Source: Bythopirellula sp. | GTDB taxonomy: Bacteria > Planctomycetota > Planctomycetia > Pirellulales > Lacipirellulaceae | DNA length: 64,000 nt | NCBI GenBank assembly: GCA_028285205.1 | Contig: JANQQA010000027.1 | Location: forward strand, 1-64,000 | Direction of reading: 5' to 3' | Shown: positions 9,375 through 18,620 of the stretch, piece after piece | Numbering within the stretch: position 1 is the first letter of the stretch | How the letters are laid out: the number at the start of each line of letters is the position of its first letter | Made by a program: the position numbers and the translations under genes | Notes under the pieces: generated by a model | Seen by the model: the letters and a program-made list of their open reading frames with translations, nothing else | What the model was told of the DNA's origin: nothing | Databases searched by the model: none

Positions 9375-10795
9375 ACGCTGGTCAGAACAAACACGATTGC
9401 TGCCAGCGCTATCAGGATCGCCAAGCCAACTAACGCGTTGGTCGCGAGGCTGAGGCCGGTTGACCGCTTAGGTTCCCCGGACGGTGGGAGACGTTTCGTG
9501 TCGACTTGCTGACTATCATTGAAAGCTCGCTGTGGTGGCCTTGGTGCTGTGTCGTCTGGTTCATGGCGAGTGGGAATCGTTTCTGCCAGACTAGCGTCGC
9601 CGTACGTGTCTTCCAGGGGAGACTTGATCAGTTCCTTGATTTCTTGCCACGAAGTGTTTTCCAGTGGAGGTGCCCACGGCTTGAGTAGAGTTACGACTTC
9701 GTCCGCTGTGGCAATGCGATCCTCAGGTCGTTTCTGCATCATCGCCGCGATCACGTTGACAAACTCATCGTCCAAATCGGCATTGAGGCGTTTTGGGGCG
9801 ATTGGCGTCTCTTCCAACTGGCGACGCAGCTTGTCCGCAGTGTCGCCACCCGGATAGGGAACTTTGCCAGTCACCGCGTAGTACATCGTACATCCCAGCG
9901 AGTAGATATCGCTGATGGTGCGAACTTCACTTGGCGTAACGATGATTTCGGGGGCCAAGAAATCGGCCGTTCCGACGATGTGCTTTGGTTTGGATTGTGA
10001 GAAATCCGCCTGGTCCTCGGCAAAAAAAGCCAGGCCCAAATCGGTTAACTTCGCGTGGCCGTCGGGGGTGATTAGAATGTTCCCAGGCTTCACATCGCGA
10101 TGGATCATGCCCTGCTGGTGGGCGTGAGCAAGTGCGGACGCCGCCTGCGAGATTAGCACGGCGGCTTTATGTTGGCTCATCGGGCCATTGTAGTGCACGA
10201 GCCGACGCAAGTCCGAGCCAGGCACGTACTCGGTGACGAGAAAATAGGTATCTCCCTCCACGTCTGCGTACGACAGGCGAACCAGGTTCGGATGATCGAG
10301 TTGGGCTTGAGCGCGAATCTCACGGAGAAAATTGGCAATTGATGTAGGATTCGTCTGACTCTTCGGTAGCACCTTGATCGCCTCGACGCGTCCAAGGAGT
10401 TCGTGTTCCCCCTTGAACACCCAACCCATGCCGCCATGCCCAATCGCATCAATGATGCGGTATGACCCTAATGTAAACTTCGTGCGCCCTTGGCGGAGTT
10501 GTTCGGCCTGCCAGCGATTCAAATGGCCAAGTTCCACGAGATACTCTGCCAGCTGTTCGTCCGTGATCTCTTCCAGCGATATGTCCACGGCTGGCAAGGT
10601 TTCCACCAGCATGTGCCACGCGTGATCGATTTGCTCCTCGGTCAGCAATCTGCTGGCCAATCCAGCTTGCTCCAAAATTGTTCGATCTGCGCGCACCGAG
10701 AGAATTCTTTCCCATGAGAATGAGATGAGTGTACGAGTCAAGTCTACTTTGAGATCGAGGTGTGCGCCAACATTATGGCCCTCAAACGGCCTCAC
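9371..10795 (-). CDS. Serine/threonine protein kinase with C-terminal membrane anchor
   Basis: A Hanks-type kinase of about 474 residues. An N-terminal helical module (to about 105, ending EYLVELGHLNRWQAEQLRQG) precedes the catalytic domain. The glycine loop is GHGGMGWVF (119-127), the catalytic lysine is in EAIKVL (K141), the catalytic loop is HRDVKPGN (232-239), the metal motif is DLG (252-254, in place of DFG) and APE is at 281-283. After a proline-rich linker the protein ends in a hydrophobic helix (about 450-474) with no extracellular domain, so it is tail-anchored. It starts with GTG overlapping the stop of the pseudouridine synthase gene (GTGA). Active-site residues are intact. Substrates unknown; the N-terminal module resembles that of the propeller protein at 2064. 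Confidence 0.93.
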   Translation of the reverse strand: MRPFEGHNVGAHLDLKVDLTRTLISFSWERILSVRADRTILEQAGLASRLLTEEQIDHAWHMLVETLPAVDISLEEITDEQLAEYLVELGHLNRWQAEQLRQGRTKFTLGSYRIIDAIGHGGMGWVFKGEHELLGRVEAIKVLPKSQTNPTSIANFLREIRAQAQLDHPNLVRLSYADVEGDTYFLVTEYVPGSDLRRLVHYNGPMSQHKAAVLISQAASALAHAHQQGMIHRDVKPGNILITPDGHAKLTDLGLAFFAEDQADFSQSKPKHIVGTADFLAPEIIVTPSEVRTISDIYSLGCTMYYAVTGKVPYPGGDTADKLRRQLEETPIAPKRLNADLDDEFVNVIAAMMQKRPEDRIATADEVVTLLKPWAPPLENTSWQEIKELIKSPLEDTYGDASLAETIPTRHEPDDTAPRPPQRAFNDSQQVDTKRLPPSGEPKRSTGLSLATNALVGLAILIALAAIVFVLTSV

Positions 10796-11505
10796 TTTCG
10801 CGCTAACGCGACCAATCGGTTGGCGATTTCGTGCTTCTGCCAGCTTTTGGGAGGTCGTGCGTGGAACGTCATGAGTTCGTCTCGCACGGGGTGCGGCAAC
10901 TCAAGGCGAGATGAATGCAGCGCAATGCCGGTTGGGAATGAACTAATACTGCCATACTTTCGATCACCCAGGATTGCATGTCCGACCTTCGCCATCTGGA
11001 CACGGATCTGATGCTTTCTTCCTGTCTCTAGATCGACCTCCACGAGTGCGTGCTGCCGCACATCGGAGATGACTTCGTACTTCAAGCGAGCAAGCTGTGC
11101 GCCTGGGCAACTGCCGTGAGTGGCGTGCACCCGACGGTGTCGCTCGTCTTTGCGTAGGTAGTGTTCCAGGGTTGCCGATCTCGGATTGGGCACCCCGACA
11201 ACGATCGTTTGGTACAACTTGCTCACGTGGCGATTGCGAAAGGCTACGTTGAGTCGATTGGCTGCCTTCGAGGTCCGTGCAATCACGACCAAGCCGGTGA
11301 CCGGGGCGTCTAGTCGGCTGACGACTCCGAGGTAAACGTTTCCGGGCTTATTGTACTTGTGCGCTACATACTCCTTAGCGATGCTCAGCAAGCTCGGTCG
11401 ATCTGCCGCGACGCCCATCGTCGGTAGCTCAGCGGGCTTGTTAACAATCAGTAGATGATTGTCCTCGTAAATCACTTCAAGTTGCGTTGCGCACATCGAG
11501 GGCAC
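10792..11505 (-). CDS. RluA-family RNA pseudouridine synthase
   Basis: Converts specific uridines in rRNA or tRNA to pseudouridine. The 237 residues begin with the family opening VIYEDNHLLIVNKPAELPT. The catalytic motif is SRLDAPVTGLVV, with the aspartate that attacks the uracil; the usual HRLD is here SRLD. Later come the typical KLYQTIVVG and GRKHQIRVQM segments. There is no N-terminal S4 domain, so it is a short RluA-type enzyme; the exact target cannot be told. It is cotranscribed with the downstream kinase, whose start overlaps its stop. Confidence 0.92.
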   Translation of the reverse strand: MPSMCATQLEVIYEDNHLLIVNKPAELPTMGVAADRPSLLSIAKEYVAHKYNKPGNVYLGVVSRLDAPVTGLVVIARTSKAANRLNVAFRNRHVSKLYQTIVVGVPNPRSATLEHYLRKDERHRRVHATHGSCPGAQLARLKYEVISDVRQHALVEVDLETGRKHQIRVQMAKVGHAILGDRKYGSISSFPTGIALHSSRLELPHPVRDELMTFHARPPKSWQKHEIANRLVALARK

Positions 11506-11587
11506 CGTTTCACAGATAGACCGTTCTTGTTACCATTCTAGCTTAGCCGCGTATTTGTAGATGGCCTAGTTGCAACTCTAGAGCTCG

Positions 11588-12202
11588 ATGACAGCTGCTC
11601 GATTGATCCTCGCTAGTGGTTCGCCTCAGCGCGAACGCCTGATGACCGACAACGGTTATCGCTTTACGATCATTGTGCCTGACGACTCCGCCGAGGACTG
11701 TGGGATATGCACAACGGGTGGCCCAGCCGGATTGGTGACCGAGTTAGCTTTGCGGAAGGCGGCAGACGTTGCAGCGCAACTTGCCGAAGCCGATCAAGCC
11801 TCTATCCCCTCGGTCATAATCGCGTGCGACACAGTCGCTGAGTGCGATGGTGCGGTACTCGGCAAGCCGAGTGACGAAGACCATGCACGCGACATGCTCC
11901 AGCGACTGCGTGGACGCGATCAACGTGTCTTCAGCGGTCTCTGCCTCTGGCCCATCGGCCTGCCCGACGGAAATGGTTCGCCGACGACGCATCTCGCGGT
12001 AACCGAATTGCACATGGACCCGATTTCCGACGACGACCTCGAAGAGTACCTGAGTAGTGAACTATGGCGTGGTAAAGCGGGAGCGTTCGGCTACCAGGAT
12101 CGCCATGGATGGCTGCATATTCTCAAAGGCAGTGAATCGAATGTGATTGGTTTGCCCATGGAACTGCTGGCAGAGCAGTTGGGCATTCTGGAAATCGAAT
12201 GA
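11588..12202 (+). CDS. Maf-family nucleoside triphosphate pyrophosphatase
   Basis: Maf proteins hydrolyse non-canonical or excess nucleotides (dTTP/UTP or modified pyrimidine triphosphates) to monophosphates. The 204 residues start with the substrate-loop motif LILASGSPQRERLM. They continue with IIACDTVAECDGAVLGKPSD, which carries the catalytic aspartate and the conserved GKP, and then the FSGLCL segment. Length is slightly above the usual 190-200. It is divergent from the pseudouridine synthase gene, with 82 bp between the starts. Substrate subclass (YhdE or YceF type) is not decided from the sequence. Confidence 0.92.
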   Translation: MTAARLILASGSPQRERLMTDNGYRFTIIVPDDSAEDCGICTTGGPAGLVTELALRKAADVAAQLAEADQASIPSVIIACDTVAECDGAVLGKPSDEDHARDMLQRLRGRDQRVFSGLCLWPIGLPDGNGSPTTHLAVTELHMDPISDDDLEEYLSSELWRGKAGAFGYQDRHGWLHILKGSESNVIGLPMELLAEQLGILEIE

Positions 12203-12232
12203 CGGCCGACAATTACCTTGGCTTTGCCGTGC

Positions 12233-12913
12233 CTATTGATCGTGGACGGGATAGAATCTTGCCAACCGATTTGGCGACACACCGATTTTTTCCGCGCAGA
12301 CGAGCGACCAATTCGTCAGCGTTTGCCTGACGATCCCGCGCTTTTCCCAGCGGCGAGGATGGACGTACAGCGGACCGGGTAACACGCTTAATCGGCCCAG
12401 CTTGCGAAAGGCTCGCATCAGTAGAAGGTCCTCCATCAACTCTACGTGTGGAAATCCTCCGAGGCTTTCAAACGCCTCACGCCGCATGAAGATTCCTTGA
12501 TCACCGTACGCCATCCCCCGCAATCTGGCGCGCGCGGCATTTCCTCGTTCAAGGATACGGAACAGACCTCGTTCTGATTCAATGCGTTGTCGAAAAGCGC
12601 CGGCTTGCACTGCTGCGTCGGCCAGACAATCGCGGACTTGCCTGCCCGCTTCCGGAGCGAGCCAACTGTCGGCGTGTAAGAACAGGAGAACCTCACCCGT
12701 CGCGTGTTGAGCGCCGAGGTTCTGCTGCACGGCACGGCCTCGAGAGCTGTGCACGACCTGTGCCCCCGAGTCAGCCGCCAGTTGCGGAGTGTCGTCGGTG
12801 GAGCCGCCATCTGCTACCAACACCTCGTCGAGTTCCGCGTTCCAACAGCTCGCGACGGCGCGCCGGATGCAGGCAGCTTCGTTCAGGGCAGGAATCACGA
12901 CGGAGATGCGCAT
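12233..12913 (-). CDS. Family 2 glycosyltransferase
   Basis: A cytosolic GT-A fold transferase of 226 residues. It shows the family start ISVVIPALNEAACI, the nucleotide-binding DGGSTDDT (about 35-42), the metal motif in FLHADSW (HAD variant of DXD) and the acceptor-side MEDLLLMRAFRKLG. The short length and the AYGDQGIFMRR segment match the TIGR04283 group, annotated in some genomes near arsenosugar genes. Nothing else here supports that pathway. It converges on the maf gene with 30 bp between the ends. Sugar donor and acceptor unknown. Confidence 0.9.
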   Translation of the reverse strand: MRISVVIPALNEAACIRRAVASCWNAELDEVLVADGGSTDDTPQLAADSGAQVVHSSRGRAVQQNLGAQHATGEVLLFLHADSWLAPEAGRQVRDCLADAAVQAGAFRQRIESERGLFRILERGNAARARLRGMAYGDQGIFMRREAFESLGGFPHVELMEDLLLMRAFRKLGRLSVLPGPLYVHPRRWEKRGIVRQTLTNWSLVCAEKIGVSPNRLARFYPVHDQ

Positions 12914-13088
12914 GTTGGCTCAATTCAGGGGAATTGCTCTTCGGAATCTCGATTGAGTCCCGTGATCGTCTTCCGTTATACTGTTGTGCTTCACATCCGA
13001 TTGGTCAATCGTAGGCCGGCGACAGGCTCAGAAATCCTAATCCGCTGGCTGGTTCAGATTCTCCTCAAACTGTTCAACTGCACCGAAT

Positions 13089-14078
13089 ATGAAATTACGC
13101 GTCGGTGTGATTGGTGTGGGCTCCGCCTGGGAGTCGAATCACCTGCCCGCGTTGCGGGCCCTGTCTGATCGATTCGAAGCGGTGGCGTTCTGCGACCCGG
13201 TTCGACATCGCGCCGAACAAGCGGCTCGTCATTTCGACGCGGTGGTTCATGACGGCTTTCGTGGCCTGACACAACGCGAAGAGATCGACGCTGTGCTGCT
13301 ACTGTCGGCAGAGTTCTTCGGACCGTTGCCGATTTACGCTGCTTGTGAAATGGGCAAAGCCGTCTACTGTGCGGCTGCGATCGATTTACAGGACGCAGAG
13401 GCGCAAGTGTTGCGTCAACACGTTCAGGATGCGGGGATTGCGTTCATGGCCGAGTTTCCATGTCGTCTTTCTCCTGCCACCCTGCGTTTGAAAGAACTGT
13501 TGGCAACCCGCTTGGGATCGCCGAAGTTGCTTTTCTGCAATCGTCGGCGTGTCCACGCCGACAAGTCCACCAGTGGCAGCCAATCCTACCGTGACCTGGT
13601 TGAAATGGTAGATTGGTGTCGGTACATCGTCGAATCCGAGCCGACCTCGGTACTGGCCACTTCGCATCAAGCAGCAGGTACAGGCCAACGCGATTACTTT
13701 GCCGTGAACCTTGATTTTTCTCCACCTGATGAGCACGGCACGGGCACGCTGGCAGTCATCGGATGTGGCGATTATGTGACCGAAAGCTTAGAGGAATCCC
13801 TGGCATTTCGCCGTCCGGCCGATCTTAAAGTCGTGTGTGAAGACGGAATCGCCTTCGTCGATTTGCCGAATAGCGTTGCTTGGTATGACCAAGCTGGACA
13901 ACATCGGGAAAGCCTCGATTACGAGCGGCCAGTAAACGAACAGTTGTTAATTCACTTCCATCGTGCGGTGGCAAGCCTGGTGCTAAAGTCCTCCAGTTTG
14001 TCAGACGCTCACCGCGCGATATCAATTGCGAATCTCGCCAAGCTGAGCTGCGAAAGTGGCCACAGAGTCTCCTGCTAG
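13089..14078 (+). CDS. Gfo/Idh/MocA-like protein with altered active-site motif
   Basis: A 329-residue NAD(P)-dependent oxidoreductase-like protein. The N-terminus (RVGVIGVGSAWESNHLPAL) is a Rossmann start of this family, and the domain order follows Gfo/Idh/MocA. Where catalytically active members carry the EKP motif after the Rossmann strand, this protein reads GKAVYCAAAIDLQ, so the usual active-site lysine is missing. It may be a non-catalytic binding or regulatory relative. No Tat or Sec signal, so cytosolic, unlike the member at 56609. It is followed 140 bp downstream by transketolase on the same strand. Family confident; activity doubtful. Confidence 0.83.
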   Translation: MKLRVGVIGVGSAWESNHLPALRALSDRFEAVAFCDPVRHRAEQAARHFDAVVHDGFRGLTQREEIDAVLLLSAEFFGPLPIYAACEMGKAVYCAAAIDLQDAEAQVLRQHVQDAGIAFMAEFPCRLSPATLRLKELLATRLGSPKLLFCNRRRVHADKSTSGSQSYRDLVEMVDWCRYIVESEPTSVLATSHQAAGTGQRDYFAVNLDFSPPDEHGTGTLAVIGCGDYVTESLEESLAFRRPADLKVVCEDGIAFVDLPNSVAWYDQAGQHRESLDYERPVNEQLLIHFHRAVASLVLKSSSLSDAHRAISIANLAKLSCESGHRVSC

Positions 14079-14218
14079 ACACCGATATTCTGGGCCGATA
14101 CGCACAAAACATCGACCGAAGGTGTCATTTGACACTCATCGAATTGCCAAAGTATATTGGCAGGTTTCGCATCTACGGCCTCACCCCCATAACGCAGCAA
14201 ACGAACCTTGCTAATCCT

Positions 14219-16273
14219 ATGACAATGACCAGCAAAGACGTCGCCGACGTGGCTATCAACACAATTCGCACGCTGTCGATGGACGGCGTCGAGGCCGCAG
14301 GCTGCGGTCACCCAGGGACGCCGATGGCTCTCGCGCCGGTCACTTTCCAACTGTGGAGCGAGGTGCTGCGTTACGATCCGACGGCACCGCTGTGGCCCAA
14401 CCGCGACCGTTATGTGCTGTCCTGTGGCCACGCATCGATGCTGATCTATTCGATGTTGCATCTGGCGGGAGTCCGCAAGATCGATGCCAGTGGAAACATA
14501 ACCGACGAATTCTCCGTGTCGTTAGACGAATTGCGGAACTTTCGTCAGTGGGGTAGCGCGACGCCGGGACACCCTGAATACGGGCACACCACCGGTGTAG
14601 AAACGACAACCGGCCCGCTCGGGCAAGGTTGTGGCAACAGCGTCGGCATGGCCATCGCAGGCAAGTGGCTGGCGGCGCGCTATAACCGTCCTGGCTTCGA
14701 ACTGTTCGACTACAACACTTACGCTCAATGCAGTGACGGCGACCTCATGGAAGGCGTCGCCTGCGAGGCGGCATCGCTAGCTGGCCATCTCAAACTGTCG
14801 AACCTTTGTTGGATCTATGACGACAACAGCATCACGATCGAAGGCAACACGGACTTGGCTTTCAGTGAAGACGTGCCAACGCGTTTTCAGGGGCTCGGAT
14901 GGAATATTGTCTCGGTCACCGATGCAAACGACCTTCAGGCTCTGTCTGCTGCCTATGAAGCATTCAACAATTGTGAAGATGCTCCGACGTTGATCGTCGT
15001 CAAAAGTATTATCGGCTACGGCTCGCCGAACAAAGCAAATACTGCTGGCGCGCACGGCTCTGCTCTCGGTGCCGATGAGGTCCGCTTGACGAAGGCCGCT
15101 TACGGCTGGCCCGAAGACGAATCGTTCGTCGTTCCAGACGACGTACCAGAGCACTTCAAAAACACACTTGGCCAGCGCGGGCAGTCGGCGCGTGAAGCAT
15201 GGGAAACGCTGTTCAAATCGTACCAGGCAGAATACCCTGATTTGGCCGCAGAAATCAGCTTGATGCAAAACGGAGCGTTGCCTGCGGGTTGGGACAGTGA
15301 AGTCCCGTCATTCCCTGCCGATGAAAAGGGTCTCGCGACTCGCAAGTCAGCGGGTCAGGCACTGAATGCCTTCGCTAAAAATGTACCTTGGCTGATCGGT
15401 GGCTCTGCCGATCTCGCACCGTCGACCAACACGCTCCTCACGTTTGACGACACGGGACACTTTAGCGCCGAGGACTACGCCGGGAGAAACTTCCATTTCG
15501 GTATCCGCGAACACGGGATGGCAGCGATCGTCAATGGCATGGCACTTTCTGGTGTGCGTCCCTACGGGGCGACTTTCTTTGTCTTTAGCGATTACCTGAG
15601 ACCCTCAATGCGTCTGAGCGCACTCATGGGGCTGCCTGCGATTTACGTGTTCACCCATGATTCAATTGGAGTCGGAGAAGACGGGCCGACCCACCAACCG
15701 GTTGAGCAACTGGCCGCTGCCCGCGCTATTCCTGGGCTTGTGGTGATCCGCCCTGGCGACGCGAACGAAGCCGCCCATGCCTGGCGAGCCGCCATTGGCG
15801 AAACGAAGCGACCCACCGCGCTGGTTCTCACGCGACAGAATCTACCCACCATCGATCGGACAGCCTACGCCACGGCAGACAACCTGTCCCGCGGCGGGTA
15901 CATCCTGGCCGACTGCGAAGGTGAACCCGCGGTCATTCTGCTGTCTTCAGGAAGCGAAGTACCACTCGCCCTATCGGCTCACGAAAAACTAACTTCTGAG
16001 GGTATCAAATCTCGGGTAGTCAGCATGCCTTCGTTCGAGTTGTTTGAAGACCAACCGCAGTCCTATCGCGATGAAGTACTGCCGCCCTCGATCACGGCGC
16101 GTATCGCGATCGAGGCGGGTGTCCGACAGGGTTGGGATCGATACCTCGGAGGTCATGGAACTTTCATCGGCATGAGCAGTTTCGGTGCGTCGGCCCCGTT
16201 CAATAAAATCTATGAGGAGTTTGGGTTCACTACGGACAACGTAATTGCCCAGGCTAAGCAACTGCTCGATTGA
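14219..16273 (+). CDS. tkt: Transketolase
   Basis: A thiamine-diphosphate enzyme that moves two-carbon units between sugar phosphates in the pentose phosphate pathway. The N-terminal domain shows GHPGTPMALAPVTF, the cofactor motif CSDGDLMEGVACEAASLAGH and IYDDNSITIEG. The pyrimidine-binding domain shows HFGIREHGMAAIVNGMALSG, followed by DSIGVGEDGPTHQPVEQLA; the C-terminal domain is complete. I chose ATG 14219 (ATG 14225 is also possible) because a start at TTG 14129 adds 30 residues before the conserved N-terminus. From 14219 the protein is 684 residues, normal for the family. No neighbouring gene is clearly in the same pathway. Confidence 0.96.
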   Translation: MTMTSKDVADVAINTIRTLSMDGVEAAGCGHPGTPMALAPVTFQLWSEVLRYDPTAPLWPNRDRYVLSCGHASMLIYSMLHLAGVRKIDASGNITDEFSVSLDELRNFRQWGSATPGHPEYGHTTGVETTTGPLGQGCGNSVGMAIAGKWLAARYNRPGFELFDYNTYAQCSDGDLMEGVACEAASLAGHLKLSNLCWIYDDNSITIEGNTDLAFSEDVPTRFQGLGWNIVSVTDANDLQALSAAYEAFNNCEDAPTLIVVKSIIGYGSPNKANTAGAHGSALGADEVRLTKAAYGWPEDESFVVPDDVPEHFKNTLGQRGQSAREAWETLFKSYQAEYPDLAAEISLMQNGALPAGWDSEVPSFPADEKGLATRKSAGQALNAFAKNVPWLIGGSADLAPSTNTLLTFDDTGHFSAEDYAGRNFHFGIREHGMAAIVNGMALSGVRPYGATFFVFSDYLRPSMRLSALMGLPAIYVFTHDSIGVGEDGPTHQPVEQLAAARAIPGLVVIRPGDANEAAHAWRAAIGETKRPTALVLTRQNLPTIDRTAYATADNLSRGGYILADCEGEPAVILLSSGSEVPLALSAHEKLTSEGIKSRVVSMPSFELFEDQPQSYRDEVLPPSITARIAIEAGVRQGWDRYLGGHGTFIGMSSFGASAPFNKIYEEFGFTTDNVIAQAKQLLD

Positions 16274-16403
16274 TGCGACGAACCACTTGGCGAGTGCTTC
16301 CGGAATTGTGTTCCACGTCGTCTTGGTAGAGTGCGACGCTGCTTCGAGTAGGTCTGCTCGGCACCGCGCCGGAGATCTCACGTTAGTCTTGGGGAGGGAA
16401 GAG

Positions 16404-17780
16404 ATGAAGAGATTATCGCAGCTCGTACTTTGTAGCTTCGCCCTCGCCAACCCGTTCTGCGTCGGTGTAATTCCTTGTGATGGGCAAGAAAATCGGCCCA
16501 ACGTCTTGATCATTTACACGGACGACCAAGGTACTCTCGACGCGAATTGCTACGGATCCGAAAATTTAATTACGCCCAACATTGACCGCCTGGCTGACAG
16601 CGGTATTCGATTCACGCAGATGTACTCGCCATCAGCCATTTGTTCGGCATCACGGGCTGGGTTGCTCACGGGCCGATTTCCCGCTCGGGCGGGAGTCCCA
16701 GGAAATGTCTCTTCGCAAGAAGGTGTGCCCGGCATGCCGACCGAGGAGGTCACGATCGCCGAGATGCTACACGCCCATGGGTACCGCACCGGGCATGTCG
16801 GAAAATGGCACTTGGGTTACACGCCTGAGACCATGCCCAACGGCCAAGGCTTCGACGAATCGTTCGGCCATATGGGCGGCTGCATCGACAACTACTCGCA
16901 TTTCTTCTACTGGAACGGCCCGAACCGCCATGACCTCTGGCGCAACGGCCAGCACATTTGGCAGGACGGCAAGTACTTCGGCGATGCGATGGTTGAAGAG
17001 TGCAATCGTCTATTGACCGAATGGCGAGAGGAGCCATTTTTCATCTACTGGGCGATCAATTGGCCTCACTACCCGCTGCAAGGCACGACCGATTGGCGGG
17101 AGAAGTACGCGCATCTGCCCAACCCTCGCGGGAAGTACGCGGCATTCGTGAGTTCCATGGACGAGCGCATCGGACGCGTGCTCGACCACCTGGAAGAACT
17201 GGGATTACGCGACAATACGATCGTCATCGTGCAGTCTGATCACGGACATTCCGTCGAGGAAAGGACCTTTGGTGGCGGAGGGAATCCAGGACCTTACCGT
17301 GGCTGCAAAGGTTGTCTCTTCGAAGGAGGTATTCGCGTGCCGGCGATTGTGTCATGGCCCAATCGACTTCCTCGCGGAGAGGTCCGCGACCAATTGGCGG
17401 TAGCCTGCGACTGGCTGCCTACGCTGAGCCAGCTGACGGGAGCCAAACTCCCCGACCGACACCTAGACGGCGAGAGCCTGACAAAAGTCCTGGATTCGGC
17501 TACGTCGACATCTCCGCACGAGTCCTTCTACTGGCATCTGGGTACCGGCAATAGAGCACAATGGGTAGTTCGCAAGGGCAATTGGAAGCTGTTGGGCAAC
17601 CCGCAAGATCGTCGCGCTCCGGAATCGCTAGGCGAGGAGGACAAGGTGTTCCTGGCGAATCTCGAACTGGACAAGACGGAATCGGAAAATCTCGCTAAGC
17701 TACACCCCGAAGTCGTTAACGAACTGTCTGCGTTGCAGGCTGAGTACCTGAACGGGATTCAAGGCACGTCGCCGAAGTAA
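16404..17780 (+). CDS. Secreted sulfatase (S1 family)
   Basis: Hydrolyses sulfate esters, probably from a sulfated polysaccharide, outside the cytoplasm. A signal peptide (about 1-28) precedes the metal-binding RPNVLIIYTDDQG. The active-site motif is CSASRAGLLTGR, with the cysteine that is converted to formylglycine. Later come GHVGKWHLGY and IVQSDHGH, which carry further metal and substrate ligands. ATG 16404 has a strong Shine-Dalgarno (GGAGGG at 16393-16398) and puts the signal peptide at the true N-terminus; the open frame further upstream overlaps the end of tkt and is not credible. The 458-residue length is typical. Substrate unknown. Confidence 0.94.
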   Translation: MKRLSQLVLCSFALANPFCVGVIPCDGQENRPNVLIIYTDDQGTLDANCYGSENLITPNIDRLADSGIRFTQMYSPSAICSASRAGLLTGRFPARAGVPGNVSSQEGVPGMPTEEVTIAEMLHAHGYRTGHVGKWHLGYTPETMPNGQGFDESFGHMGGCIDNYSHFFYWNGPNRHDLWRNGQHIWQDGKYFGDAMVEECNRLLTEWREEPFFIYWAINWPHYPLQGTTDWREKYAHLPNPRGKYAAFVSSMDERIGRVLDHLEELGLRDNTIVIVQSDHGHSVEERTFGGGGNPGPYRGCKGCLFEGGIRVPAIVSWPNRLPRGEVRDQLAVACDWLPTLSQLTGAKLPDRHLDGESLTKVLDSATSTSPHESFYWHLGTGNRAQWVVRKGNWKLLGNPQDRRAPESLGEEDKVFLANLELDKTESENLAKLHPEVVNELSALQAEYLNGIQGTSPK

Positions 17781-17817
17781 CTTCAAAAATGCTTCGCGCA
17801 AGCCGTTGGAAAACTGA

Positions 17818-18492
17818 GTGCAAGACACGATATCAATTCCGGGATTCTACGAACCGGTTAGCAGCTTGACGCATTTCCTCGGCGCGTTGGTTTTTGCCGC
17901 CGCGTCGTATTGGCTCTTGCGCCGCGGAAGGGGAGACTTGCCGAGGATGATCAGCCTGGTGGTGTTCTGCCTGGGCGCCGTCTTCCTACTTTCGATGAGC
18001 GGACTGTTTCACATGCTCCCTCCCCAGGTCGAATGGCGTGTAATCGCTCGGCGCTTGGATCATTCGGCTATTTTTATCTTGATTGCAGCTTCATTCACCC
18101 CGGCGCATACGATTCTATTTCGTGGCAAGGGCCGTCTCGAGGCACTGATTCTCATTTGGTCGATCGCGATTGCCGGAATCTCACTGAAGATGGCCTACTT
18201 TCACGAAATGCCACGCTGGCTGGGAATTGGGTTGTACCTGGCCATGGGGTGGCTGGGCGTGTTCAGCAGCTTCGCATTGTGGAAACGGCACGGATTCGGC
18301 TTTATGCAACCGCTGCTCTGGGGAGGTCTGGCATACACGGCGGGGGCAATTCTCGAGTATCTCAAGTGGCCGACAGTCGTGAGCGGGGTTGTCCAATGGC
18401 ACGAGATGCTGCATCTGGCGGTGTTGATCGGTTTGAGCTGCCATTGGGCATTCACCTACCAAATCGCGGACGGTCACGTCGAACCTTGCTAA
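17818..18492 (+). CDS. HlyIII/PAQR-family membrane protein
   Basis: An integral membrane protein of 224 residues with about seven hydrophobic segments, matching the hemolysin III / PAQR family. The family's zinc-ligand positions are visible: SMSGLFHML in segment 2, RRLDHSAIFILIAASF with its aspartate before segment 3, and QWHEMLHLAVL near the C-terminus. The visible start is GTG 17818, 37 bp after the sulfatase; the Shine-Dalgarno is poor. Bacterial members are of uncertain function: membrane lipid homeostasis or ceramidase-like hydrolysis has been proposed, and the haemolysin name is historical. Confidence 0.88.
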   Translation: MQDTISIPGFYEPVSSLTHFLGALVFAAASYWLLRRGRGDLPRMISLVVFCLGAVFLLSMSGLFHMLPPQVEWRVIARRLDHSAIFILIAASFTPAHTILFRGKGRLEALILIWSIAIAGISLKMAYFHEMPRWLGIGLYLAMGWLGVFSSFALWKRHGFGFMQPLLWGGLAYTAGAILEYLKWPTVVSGVVQWHEMLHLAVLIGLSCHWAFTYQIADGHVEPC

Positions 18493-18620
18493 GCAGGGCG
18501 AGAACTTACCTTCGCAGCGCTCTGCGTCTGGAGCTTGCCGCAGCTACAATGGACCCGGATAATGCAGCTGGCCAACAATGACGGCCGGTGTCACATCGTA
18601 GAGCTCAGTTGATTACCATC

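Noticed and set aside
17910-18581. 223-residue plus-strand open frame
   Set aside because: Alternative frame of the HlyIII-type gene, which has conserved motifs and membrane segments; the other frame is Arg/Ser/Gly-rich.
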